NCBI RefSeq assembly: GCF_000328565.1
Contig: NC_019966.1
Location: 3,286,001-3,350,000 of the forward strand
Reading direction: 5' to 3'
Length of the DNA stretch: 64,000 nucleotides
Origin: Mycobacterium sp. JS623
Lineage (GTDB): Bacteria > Actinomycetota > Actinomycetes > Mycobacteriales > Mycobacteriaceae
In this document: positions 8,100-15,940 of the stretch, piece by piece
How positions within the stretch are numbered: position 1 is the stretch's first letter
How the letters are laid out: each line of letters opens with the position of its first letter
Notes under the pieces: generated by a model
Database searches by the model: none
Seen by the model: only the letters and a program-made list of their open reading frames with translations
What the model was told of the DNA's origin: nothing
Program-made: the position numbers and the translations under genes

Positions 8100-9530
8100 A
8101 TGTCCGAAATAACCACTAGCCCAGAGGCTTTGGGGAAGCAGTCCCCAGCGCCGGTGCGCCAGCTGAAGGGCAACCTCGGCGTTGCGGCGATCGTGTTCAT
8201 GGTCGTCGCCGCAGCAGCACCGCTCGGCGTGATCGGCGGGGTGGTGCCGCTCGGTCTCGCCGCGGGCAACGGCGCCGGGTTCCCGGCGACGTTCATCGCC
8301 TCGACCGTGATCCTGCTGTTCTTCGCCGTCGGTTTCACCGCCTTGACGCCCCATGTCGAGGAAGCCGGCGCGTTCTTCTCCTATGTGCGTAAAGCATTGG
8401 GGTTCCCGGCAGGTATCGGCATCGCATTTGTCGCGCTGGTGAGCTACGTCGCGATCGAAGCCGGTGTCTACGGTCTACTGGGCCCGGCCGGCGGCGCTGT
8501 CGTCGAGCTGTTCGGCGGCCCTGCGCTGCCGTGGTGGCTGTTCGCCGTTGTCGCATTCGCAGTAACCACGTTCCTCGGGTACCGCAACATCGAGCTTTCG
8601 AGCCGCGTGCTTGCGGTGCTGCTGACCGCCGAGATCGCCATCGTGTTGGTACTCGACGCGGTCATCGTAGGGCAGGGCGGCGACCATGGCCTGTCGACAG
8701 GCATCGTCAATTCCAGCGTGATCTTCTCGGGCTCTGTCGGTATCGGTCTGCTCTTCGCGCTGATCAGTTTCGTCGGCTTCGAGGCCACTGCGATCTTCCG
8801 CGACGAGGCCCGCGCCCCTGAACGCACGATTCCCCGCGCCACCTACGCGGCGCTGATCCTCATCGGGGCGTTCTATGCGGTGACGAGTTGGGCGCTGGTT
8901 TCAGGGTGGGGCGATGCCGAAGCGGTCAGCCGGGCCACCCATTCAGGCGGCACCTTCCTGTCGGACACCGCGCAGCGCTACATCGGCGTCGTCGGCAACG
9001 ACATCATCACGGTGCTGTACTTCACCAGCCTTTACGCCTGCATTCTGTCGTTCCACAACGTCGCATCGCGGTACGTCTTCGCCCTCTCGCAGCGTGACGT
9101 CCTGCCGGAGTCGCTGAGCTATCCGCACACCAAACATGGTTCACCACACCAGGCTTCGTTGTGGATTTCCGGGGTGGTAGCGATCAGCGTCGCCCTGGCG
9201 GTGGTGTTCAAGCTCGACCCGGCTGCCCAGTTCTACACCTGGTTTGCCGGCGCCACAACGGTCGGCTTTGTTGTGCTGTTGATCGCCACCAGCGTCGCCG
9301 TGCTGGTCTTCTTCTCCCGCGGCCGCCGCGGCCACTCGCAGTGGCGGGTGCGCATCGCACCCGCCCTCGGGCTCGTCGGGTTGGCGGGGTCCTTGATCCT
9401 CATTTTGGCCAACCTGAAGGATTTGGTCGGCGGCTCAAGCATTCTCGCGTGGGTGATCATCGGCACGCTCGTCAGTTCGTTCGCGCTTGGCGCCGTGATC
9501 GGCACACGAGTTGACCGGGTCGCATCATGA
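8100..9530 (+). CDS. APC-superfamily amino-acid/amine permease
   Basis: 476 residues, about 12 transmembrane helices. The first helix LGVAAIVFMVVAAAAPLGVI has the unwound small-residue pattern typical of APC carriers, and FVGFEATAIFRDEARAPERTIPRA is the conserved family block (split: FVGFEATAIFRDEA, PERTIPRA). ATG 8100 is chosen because residues encoded upstream are not membrane-like and the cytosolic leader MSEITTSPEALG fits the family. It overlaps the next gene by 4 bp (ATGA), so uptake is coupled to the glutamine-synthetase-like ligase. An imported amine or amino acid is the inferred substrate. Confidence 0.88.
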   Translation: MSEITTSPEALGKQSPAPVRQLKGNLGVAAIVFMVVAAAAPLGVIGGVVPLGLAAGNGAGFPATFIASTVILLFFAVGFTALTPHVEEAGAFFSYVRKALGFPAGIGIAFVALVSYVAIEAGVYGLLGPAGGAVVELFGGPALPWWLFAVVAFAVTTFLGYRNIELSSRVLAVLLTAEIAIVLVLDAVIVGQGGDHGLSTGIVNSSVIFSGSVGIGLLFALISFVGFEATAIFRDEARAPERTIPRATYAALILIGAFYAVTSWALVSGWGDAEAVSRATHSGGTFLSDTAQRYIGVVGNDIITVLYFTSLYACILSFHNVASRYVFALSQRDVLPESLSYPHTKHGSPHQASLWISGVVAISVALAVVFKLDPAAQFYTWFAGATTVGFVVLLIATSVAVLVFFSRGRRGHSQWRVRIAPALGLVGLAGSLILILANLKDLVGGSSILAWVIIGTLVSSFALGAVIGTRVDRVAS

Positions 9531-10834
9531 CCGAGCGCGACCTGTTGCAGGGACTCGCCGACGGCTCACTGACCGAGATCGAGGTGGCGTGGAGCGATCC
9601 GTTCGGCCACGCGCAGGGCAAGCGGATACCCGCAGGGCAGTTCCTCGACCGCGCGAAGGGCCACGGGTTCGCGTTCTGTGAGGCATCGTTAGGCTGGAAC
9701 ACCGACGGCACCGTCATCGATGGATTGGGGCTGACCAACTGGGACGGCGGCTACCCCGACGTGTTCGCGGTGCCCGACTTCGCCACGTTCCGGCCTGTGC
9801 CGTGGCGGCAGGGCGTCGGGCATGTCATCGCGGATATCGTTGCGCACGACCGTAATCCGTCGCTACTCGACCCGCGGGCCGTGCTGAAACGGGTGCTGGC
9901 CAGGCTGGCGGCGCTGGGCTACACCGCCAAGGTCGGCGTCGAGCTGGAGTTCTACCTGCTGAACCCCGACGGCACAGCATTTCAGGACGACATTCACGCG
10001 TACTCGCTGGAGAACGCCAACGCGCTCGATCCGTTGCTGACCGATCTCAACGAAACCCTCGGCGCCTTCACCCGATTGGAGGGCATCCAGACCGAGTACG
10101 GCCCAGGACAGGTGGAGACCAACCTCGTCTACTCCGATGCGCTCGAAGCCGCCGACGACGCGGCGCGGCTCAAGTACGCGGCCAAGGAGGTGGCCCGCAG
10201 GCACGGCAAGGTCGCCAGCTTCATGGCCAAGCCGTTCTCCGAGCACTCCGGCAGTTCCCAGCATCTGCACATCTCGTTGTGGCGTGACGGCGCAGCGGCT
10301 TTCGCTTCCGACGATGGCAACGAGAACGAGGTGGTGTTGCACGCGATCGCGGGGCTCCTCGAGCACCTGCCATCGATCACCGTGTTCGGCGCGCATTCGG
10401 TCAACGCGTATCGGCGCTTTGTGCCCGACTCGTTCGCGCCGGCGACCGCGACATGGAGCCGCGACAATCGCAGCGCCGCAGTGCGATCGCTGATCGAGAC
10501 CGATCCGTCCGCCACCCGCATCGAACTGCGCAGCGGCGCATCGGATGCCAACCCGTACTGGTTGGTGGCCTCTGCGCTGGCGGCCGTGGTCGCCGGGCTG
10601 GAAGCGCAGCGTCAGCCGCCGCAATCCGAAAGCGGCAACCTGTACTTCACCGGCACACCGCTGCCCGAGTCCCTCGGTATCGCACTGGCACTGGCCACCC
10701 AGGACGACACCATCCTCGACATCCTCGGTGCGGAATCCGTACGCGATTTCGCCGCCATCGCCCGCAGTGAGTGGCAGCAGTATTCGAACCACGTCAGCGA
10801 CTGGGAACGCCGTCGCTACCTGACCAGTTCATGA
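9527..10834 (+). CDS. Glutamine synthetase family protein, probable gamma-glutamyl-amine ligase
   Basis: 435 residues. The catalytic GS domain shows VGVELEFYLL (metal Glu), EYGPGQVETNL, SFMAKPF...SGSSQHLHISLW and the late RSGASDANPYW block. The N-terminal beta-grasp part is short, as in PuuA/GlnA4-type enzymes, and the adenylylation Tyr region of true GlnA is not evident. Relatives ligate glutamate to polyamines or ethanolamine. An adjacent permease with a 4-bp overlap fits import followed by glutamylation as the first catabolic step. Another 4-bp overlap joins it to the flavin monooxygenase downstream. Confidence 0.85.
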   Translation: MTERDLLQGLADGSLTEIEVAWSDPFGHAQGKRIPAGQFLDRAKGHGFAFCEASLGWNTDGTVIDGLGLTNWDGGYPDVFAVPDFATFRPVPWRQGVGHVIADIVAHDRNPSLLDPRAVLKRVLARLAALGYTAKVGVELEFYLLNPDGTAFQDDIHAYSLENANALDPLLTDLNETLGAFTRLEGIQTEYGPGQVETNLVYSDALEAADDAARLKYAAKEVARRHGKVASFMAKPFSEHSGSSQHLHISLWRDGAAAFASDDGNENEVVLHAIAGLLEHLPSITVFGAHSVNAYRRFVPDSFAPATATWSRDNRSAAVRSLIETDPSATRIELRSGASDANPYWLVASALAAVVAGLEAQRQPPQSESGNLYFTGTPLPESLGIALALATQDDTILDILGAESVRDFAAIARSEWQQYSNHVSDWERRRYLTSS

Positions 10835-11847
10835 CGTCCCCACGGTTCGGTGTCTGGGCGCCGGTGTACGGAAACCACGGAGCGCGCAACCATCCAGCCG
10901 ACGCTCCTGACGCCGGGTACCGACGCACCCGCGATCTGTTGGTCCGCGCGGAGCAGGCGGGATTCGACTCAACGCTGTTGGCGCAGCACGTCATTCATCC
11001 CAGCAATGTCGAGGACGGCGTGCTCGAGACGTGGTCAACGCTGGCTGCGCTGGCCGAGGCCACGAGCCGCATCGAGCTGATCGGTGCGATCAAACCGCTG
11101 TTGGTCAACCCGTTGGTGTTCGCCAAGCTGGCGGGCAACGTCGCCGACATCTCCCGTGGCCGGCTGGCAATCAATGTCGTCAGCGGCTGGTTTCTGCCCG
11201 AACTCGAGGCGCTCGGCCTTGACGCCGCCGACCACGACGATCGCTACGCCTACACCCGCGAATGGCTCGAAACCGTGCTGGACCTCTGGACCGGTAAACA
11301 GGTCGACATCACCGGCCGCGGCGGTCACCCCGCACTGGTGCGCCCGACACCCGACCCGGCACCGCCGGTGTACTTCGGCGGGGAGTCCGAACCTGCCCGC
11401 GCGCTGGCCGCGCAACACGCCGACGTGTTCTTCATCAACGGCCGGCCGCTGCCCGAGACGATCCACCTCATCGACGATCTGCGGGCGCGGCCTCGCGACC
11501 GCACGCCGTTGCGGTTCGGGTTGTCCGCCTTTGTGATCGCGCGTGACACCGAGGCCGAAGCGATCGGGGAACTGGACTATCTGCAATCGCTGGTCGACGC
11601 CGAGCGGCGGCCCGAGATTGCGTCGGGCACCGACCCGAACACCGCGATGTACAAGGTGCTGGCCGGCGCACGCCGCGTCGGGTCCAACGGCGGCACCCTC
11701 GCGGGCTTGGTCGGCAGCTACCACCAAGTGATTGAACGCATCGAGGCGTTCCACGCCGCCGGCATCGAGCTGTTCATGCTGCAGTTCCAGCCGTTGGAGG
11801 CCGAGCTGGATCGGTTCGCGGACAAGATAATTCCGCATTTTCGCTAA
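10831..11847 (+). CDS. SfnG-like LLM-class FMNH2-dependent monooxygenase
   Basis: 338 residues, luciferase-like TIM barrel. The opening FGVWAPVYGNHGARNHP, TLLAQHVIHPSN, IELIGAIKPLLVNPLVFAKL and INVVSGWF follow dimethylsulfone monooxygenase SfnG and related alkanesulfonate enzymes. SfnG releases methanesulfinate from dimethylsulfone using FMNH2 from a partner reductase. ATG 10831 forms an ATGA overlap with the ligase stop; the open frame upstream is shadow. Next to an SfnB/DszC-like gene, a role in releasing sulfur from an organic compound is inferred. No dedicated flavin reductase is nearby. Confidence 0.85.
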   Translation: MTSPRFGVWAPVYGNHGARNHPADAPDAGYRRTRDLLVRAEQAGFDSTLLAQHVIHPSNVEDGVLETWSTLAALAEATSRIELIGAIKPLLVNPLVFAKLAGNVADISRGRLAINVVSGWFLPELEALGLDAADHDDRYAYTREWLETVLDLWTGKQVDITGRGGHPALVRPTPDPAPPVYFGGESEPARALAAQHADVFFINGRPLPETIHLIDDLRARPRDRTPLRFGLSAFVIARDTEAEAIGELDYLQSLVDAERRPEIASGTDPNTAMYKVLAGARRVGSNGGTLAGLVGSYHQVIERIEAFHAAGIELFMLQFQPLEAELDRFADKIIPHFR

Positions 11848-11870
11848 CGTTCGCTAATGAGGAGACAGCA

Positions 11871-13100
11871 GTGACGCTTGAAACGATCGGGGCCCGCCCC
11901 GCGTTTTCCGAAGACCCGCTTGGTGGCTCGATCGCGGAGCGGCTCGCGCGACTGCCCGAGATCGTCGACGAATTGCGCCGCGCTGACGCCGATGCCGAGC
12001 GTGAGCGCGTGCTGCAGTACGGCGCCATCCGACGACTGCGCCACGCCGGGCTGCTCACCCTTCGGGTCCCCAACCGGTACGGCGGTCCCGGCGGGGCCGT
12101 GCGCGACGTGTTCGCAGCCGTGATCCAGATCGCCCGCGGCAGTTCCAATGTGGCGCAATCACTTCGGGCGCACTACGGATTCTCCGAACGGTTGCTGAGC
12201 AATCGCGCTTCCGAGGCCGAACGTGAGCGCTGGTTCCCTGAGGTGAACTCTGGGCTGGTGTTCGGCAACGCGGTCACCGATGCCAACGGCAAGGCGCCGG
12301 GCAGTTCCGACACCACGCTGCTGGCCGATGCCGACGGGGTGCTGCGGCTCAACGGCTACAAGTTCTACTCCACCGGAACGTTGTTCGCCGACGCGATCGC
12401 CGTCTCTGCGGTGGACGCCGACGGCAGAGACCTCCAGGCGATCGTGCCCGCCGACCGGCTGGGCGTCGAGCTCTACGACGACTGGGACGGTTTCGGGCAG
12501 CGGCTGACCGCCAGTGGGGGCACGCGTTTCACCGATGTGGTCGTCGAGCCGTTCGAGGTGACCACGGTGTCCGACGGTAAGCACTTGGGCCACTCGACCG
12601 CATTTCTTCAGCTCTATCTGGCCGCGGTGGCGGCGGGCATCGCGCACGGCGTGTACGACGATGCGGTGGCGTATGTGCGAGATAAGGCCAGGCCCGCTTC
12701 GCATTCACTTGCCGACTCCGCGTCGGGCGATCCGTTCATCCTCGCGGCGGTCGGCGATATTGCCGCCAACGCGGCCGCAGCTGAAGCCCTGGTGCTCACC
12801 GCCGCCGAAGCCATCGACGCGGTGGTCGACGCCGGCCGACAGACCGACCCCGACGCGCTGGCCGAGCTGTCGATCACGATCGCCAAGGCCCAGCTGGTGG
12901 CAGAACGACTCACCCTGGCGGCGGCGGAACGGCTGTTCGACACCGGCGGAGCGTCGGCTACCGCGCGCAAACTGAACCTGGACCGGCATTGGCGCAACGC
13001 GCGAACCCTGGCAAGCCATAATCCGTTGGTCTACAAGGCTTATGCGGCGGGCAACTACGCCGTCAACGGGGTATGGCCGCCGGCCAACGGCTACTTCTGA
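11871..13100 (+). CDS. Acyl-CoA-dehydrogenase-fold monooxygenase, SfnB/DszC-like
   Basis: 409 residues from GTG 11871, preceded by AGGAGA. Helical N-domain, beta middle (GNAVTDANGKAPG, LNGYKFYSTG) and helical C-domain with ARKLNLDRHWRNARTLASHN (ending HWRNARTLASHNP) match the DszC/SfnB group rather than true acyl-CoA dehydrogenases, which carry a catalytic Glu. In that group a flavin hydroperoxide oxygenates sulfur compounds or supports sulfone use. It closes the operon that starts with the permease (23-bp gap after the SfnG-like gene). The C-terminus ends in a YAAGNYAVNGVWPPANGYF motif seen in this subfamily. Confidence 0.85.
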   Translation: MTLETIGARPAFSEDPLGGSIAERLARLPEIVDELRRADADAERERVLQYGAIRRLRHAGLLTLRVPNRYGGPGGAVRDVFAAVIQIARGSSNVAQSLRAHYGFSERLLSNRASEAERERWFPEVNSGLVFGNAVTDANGKAPGSSDTTLLADADGVLRLNGYKFYSTGTLFADAIAVSAVDADGRDLQAIVPADRLGVELYDDWDGFGQRLTASGGTRFTDVVVEPFEVTTVSDGKHLGHSTAFLQLYLAAVAAGIAHGVYDDAVAYVRDKARPASHSLADSASGDPFILAAVGDIAANAAAAEALVLTAAEAIDAVVDAGRQTDPDALAELSITIAKAQLVAERLTLAAAERLFDTGGASATARKLNLDRHWRNARTLASHNPLVYKAYAAGNYAVNGVWPPANGYF

Positions 13101-13181
13101 GGTTCTTGCCTTCGTGCGAATGTGAACTAAACCTAGTGGGTATTCGTGTCTTTCCCGAGGGTCCAATCGAGAGGGGTCACG

Positions 13182-13595
13182 ATGAAACGATTCGGTTTGT
13201 TCTGCGCCGCCATGTGTGTCGTTGCAGCATTGGCCACGGCGTGCGGCGGGTCGAGCAACAGCACGACCGAAAGTAAGACACCGACGGCGACCGCCACCTC
13301 GAGCCCCTCGGGTGAGGCAACGGCGTCGAGCGCACCCTCGGCAGCCACCGCGGCGGCGATCACCATCACGAACATGAGTTTCGGCTCGCCACTCACGGTG
13401 ACGGGGGGAGCGCAGATAAGCGTCAAGAACGACGACTCCGTCGAGCATTCCGTGACCTCGGATGCGGCAGGCAAGTTCGACGTGGACATCGAGGGCAAGG
13501 AACAGGGCTCGTTCACGGCGCCCACCGAACCGGGTGAATACGCTTTCCATTGCAAGTATCACCCGTCGATGCACGGGACGTTGATCGTCAAGTAG
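13182..13595 (+). CDS. Cupredoxin-domain lipoprotein
   Basis: 137 residues. ATG 13182 follows a purine-rich RBS. The signal peptide ends in a lipobox ALATAC, then a Ser/Thr/Pro/Ala-rich linker of about 45 residues tethers the domain. The C-terminal 90 residues are a plastocyanin/amicyanin-type fold with all four type-1 copper ligands: H in SVEHSV and Cys, His and Met in [11 protein letters not shown]. It is an extracytoplasmic electron carrier or copper binder. The partner is unknown. Its stop overlaps the convergent zinc-finger gene by 8 bp. Confidence 0.88.
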   Translation: MKRFGLFCAAMCVVAALATACGGSSNSTTESKTPTATATSSPSGEATASSAPSAATAAAITITNMSFGSPLTVTGGAQISVKNDDSVEHSVTSDAAGKFDVDIEGKEQGSFTAPTEPGEYAFHCKYHPSMHGTLIVK

Positions 13596-13950
13596 CCCTG
13601 GGGGAGAACCGCTCCCACGCCGACTGGCGGGTCATACCCAATGCGGCGCCGATGCGTGCCCAGGACACGCCCCGGTCCCGCAGTTCCTCAACGCGGTCCC
13701 GCAGCCCCTCCTCGATGTTGGCCGCCGACGACGCGATGAATGGAATGCGTTGCAGCAGTTCGTCATCCGATAAGGTAGCCCACTCTGGCAGCGACGGCGG
13801 TTCCGCGTGCGTCGCTTCGGCCATGACGCCCACGCACAGGGAGACGCACCCGTCGCAGATGTAGACCCCGGGCCCAGCGACCAGCTTGCCGACCTCCGTG
13901 TGCTGCTTGCCGCAAAACGAGCAGCGCAGTTCTGACGTCTGTGCCGGCAT
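13588..13950 (-). CDS. Stand-alone ClpX-type C4 zinc finger plus helix-turn-helix protein
   Basis: 120 residues. Residues 9-45 hold the ClpX N-terminal zinc-finger pattern CSFC-x(n)-CDGC without any AAA+ ATPase behind it. The C-terminal 40 residues look like a helix-turn-helix ([20 protein letters not shown]). AGGAGG precedes ATG 13950. A DNA-binding regulator is the best reading, and the promoter holds three stacked palindromes that could be its own operators. The zinc finger might dimerise the protein or sense metal or redox state. No catalytic residues are seen. Confidence 0.75.
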   Translation of the reverse strand: MPAQTSELRCSFCGKQHTEVGKLVAGPGVYICDGCVSLCVGVMAEATHAEPPSLPEWATLSDDELLQRIPFIASSAANIEEGLRDRVEELRDRGVSWARIGAALGMTRQSAWERFSPRAT

Positions 13951-13958
13951 CTGCGCCT

Positions 13959-14004
13959 CCTGACATGTCAGGCGTTTCCTGACGTGTCCGTCAGGTTACA
14001 CCTG
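13959..14004. promoter_or_regulatory. Three stacked palindromes upstream of the zinc-finger regulator
   Basis: CCTGACATGTCAGG (13959-13972, perfect), CCTGACG-TGTC-CGTCAGG (13978-13995) and CAGGT-TAC-ACCTG (13992-14004) follow each other, 9 to 54 bp upstream of the ATG at 13950. The first touches the ribosome binding site. They share the half-site CCTGAC, as expected for cooperative repressor binding. Confidence 0.65.
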
Positions 14005-14104
14005 ACAGGCAACCCATCGCGGTTTAACCGGCGCCAAGGGCGGGCACCCGCCGAATTAGCGGGTTCGTCAATCACCAGCGGCCCGACCGACCGAAGGAGT
14101 CGAC

Positions 14105-14548
14105 GTGGATAGCAACAGCGTTATCTGGATCGTCATCGCCGTGGTGGCGGCCATCGTTGTGATCGCGCTCGTCGCGTTCGTTGCCCGCAGTGCCCGCAAC
14201 AAGCGTCGGCACGCCCAGGCCGAGGAGCTGCGCCAGGAGATCGGACAGAAGGCCGAGCATGTCCAGAAGCGGGAGGCCATTGCGGCCGAGACGGAGGCGA
14301 GGGCTCGCGCCGCGCAGGCCGAGGCCGAGCTCAAGGCCGCCGAGGCGGCAAGGCTGCAGGATACCGCGCGCACCCATCGCGAGTCCGTGAACGCTTCGCG
14401 TGAAGAGCTCGACGCGCATCGGGAGCGCGCTGATGCGCTGGACCCCAAGCGCAGCGATGACGAAGGCCCCAAGGGCGACGTCCGCGGCGGGGGCGCCGAT
14501 ACCCGACAGCGGCAGGCGGACACGCCGACCGAGCAGCACCGGTTGTGA
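14105..14548 (+). CDS. Single-pass membrane protein with cytosolic coiled coil
   Basis: 147 residues from GTG 14105, after a good GAAGGAG. Residues 6-28 form one transmembrane helix (IWIVIAVVAAIVVIALVAFV), followed by a basic stop-transfer RSARNKRR and about 80 residues of Ala/Glu/Arg-rich coiled coil, then a polar tail. No enzyme motif is present. Similar short proteins are common in actinobacteria and their role is unknown. It overlaps the HAD gene by 4 bp (GTGA), so the two are coexpressed. Confidence 0.75.
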   Translation: MDSNSVIWIVIAVVAAIVVIALVAFVARSARNKRRHAQAEELRQEIGQKAEHVQKREAIAAETEARARAAQAEAELKAAEAARLQDTARTHRESVNASREELDAHRERADALDPKRSDDEGPKGDVRGGGADTRQRQADTPTEQHRL

Positions 14549-15240
14549 CGGCTGCCGAGCCAAGGCCGGCGGTGCTGTTCGACATCGACGGCACCCTGGT
14601 CGACTCCAATTACCTGCACGTGCACTCCTGGTACCGGGCCTTCGAGGAGGTCGGGGTCGGTGTCGAGGCGTGGCGGATTCACCGGTCGATCGGAATGGAC
14701 GGCACCACGCTCTTGTCTTCACTCGCCGGTGACGCCGACGACGACACCCGGTCACGCGCCAAGGATTTGCATTCGCGGTATTACAAGCAGTCCGCGTCGT
14801 TGTTGCGTCCGCTGCCCGGCGCACAAGTACTGCTGCGCCGGGTCGACGCACTCGGCCTGCAGGTTGTTCTTGCCACGTCGGCGCCCGATGACGAACTCGA
14901 GATCCTGCGCAAGGTGCTGGCGAGCGACGATCTGATAGCGGCGACCACGTCATCGAAGGATGTGGACACCGCCAAGCCGAAACCCGACATCATCGAGGTC
15001 GCGCTCGACCGCGCCGGGGTCGACGCCGATCATGCTGTCTTTATCGGCGACACGGTCTGGGACGTCGAGGCGTGCGAACGGGCAGGTGTACCGACGATCG
15101 CGGTACTCAGCGGCGGGGTATCGCGCGGTGAACTCGAAACCGCCGGCGCTCAAGAGGTTTTCGAGAATACGGCGGAGCTGTGCGATCAGCTCGACACTTC
15201 CGGGATCGGGCGGCTGGCCAAGGCGGTTCATACCGCCTGA
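14545..15240 (+). CDS. HAD-superfamily hydrolase (phosphoglycolate-phosphatase-like)
   Basis: 231 residues. Motif I LFDIDGTLVDS with the nucleophile Asp and the acid Asp, a helical cap containing HSIGMDG-like RSIGMDGTTLL, motif II LATSAP, the Lys of motif III in DTAKPKPDI and motif IV FIGDTVWDVEA are all present. It is a soluble phosphatase or phosphomutase; substrate not predictable. GTG 14545 overlaps the preceding coiled-coil gene. Its 3' end overlaps the convergent TetR gene by 13 bp. Confidence 0.85.
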   Translation: MTAAEPRPAVLFDIDGTLVDSNYLHVHSWYRAFEEVGVGVEAWRIHRSIGMDGTTLLSSLAGDADDDTRSRAKDLHSRYYKQSASLLRPLPGAQVLLRRVDALGLQVVLATSAPDDELEILRKVLASDDLIAATTSSKDVDTAKPKPDIIEVALDRAGVDADHAVFIGDTVWDVEACERAGVPTIAVLSGGVSRGELETAGAQEVFENTAELCDQLDTSGIGRLAKAVHTA

Positions 15241-15881
15241 TCAGCCAGCAGTTGGCGGCACAACGCGTCGCCCAACCAGGCCTTGAACCGCCGAGGCGAC
15301 CACCTTCTCAAGCGAACCAGACGGTCGAACAGGCCAGGATCCATGGCGAGCCAGATCAGATCGACCGCCTCCCGGTGGGTGATCTGGGTGGTGAGCGCGT
15401 CGAGATCGCGAAGCCGTGTCACCACCTTGCGCGCGTCGGCCAGACGGACTCGTTGCGACTGCTCGACGAGTTCACGCGCGGCAGGGTCGACGCCGGCCGC
15501 GACCTCCAGCACGCTGTAGATCGGCCCGACGCGCGCACCGATCTCGGCGAGATTGCCCGCAAGCCCGTTGATCACCTCGCGTGGCTCGGCATGGTCGAGC
15601 CACAGGCGGATGTTGGCCCGGTCGGTTAGCGCTACCGACTGGTCGTCGCCGGCGACTGCCCAATCCAGCGCGAGCTTGAGCAGGTCGAGCTTGCCTCCGA
15701 CCGCGGTGAACACGGTCTTGCGGCTGACGTTCGCCGCCTCGGCCACCGCGTCGATGGTGGTGGCGCCGTAACCGTCGGAAACGAACAGCCGTGTCGCGGC
15801 GGCCACGATGGAGCGCCGCGTCGCCAATGCCTGGGCCGCGCGCACTTCTGACCGGTAATCGCGCTTGACACCTTCGACCAT
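15228..15881 (-). CDS. TetR-family transcriptional regulator
   Basis: 217 residues. N-terminal HTH: RRSIVAAATRLFVSDGYGATTIDAVAEAANVSRKTVF (read as ATRLFVSDGYGATTIDAVA then VSRKTVFTAVGGK). The C-terminal ligand domain is unassigned. It is divergent from the FAD monooxygenase at 15941, with a 21-bp palindrome between them, so it probably represses that gene and itself. Confidence 0.85.
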   Translation of the reverse strand: MVEGVKRDYRSEVRAAQALATRRSIVAAATRLFVSDGYGATTIDAVAEAANVSRKTVFTAVGGKLDLLKLALDWAVAGDDQSVALTDRANIRLWLDHAEPREVINGLAGNLAEIGARVGPIYSVLEVAAGVDPAARELVEQSQRVRLADARKVVTRLRDLDALTTQITHREAVDLIWLAMDPGLFDRLVRLRRWSPRRFKAWLGDALCRQLLADQAV

Positions 15882-15893
15882 TCTAGGTAACCC

Positions 15894-15914
15894 TGAGTGT
15901 ATTCATTACACTCA
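15894..15914. promoter_or_regulatory. TetR operator between divergent regulator and monooxygenase
   Basis: TGAGTGTA-TTCAT-TACACTCA is an inverted repeat with perfect 8-bp arms and a 5-bp spacer. It lies 13 bp upstream of the TetR start and 27 bp upstream of the monooxygenase GTG. The size is typical for a TetR dimer site. Confidence 0.75.
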
Positions 15915-15940
15915 AGACTACCTCAATTAGGGGAGTGGTT

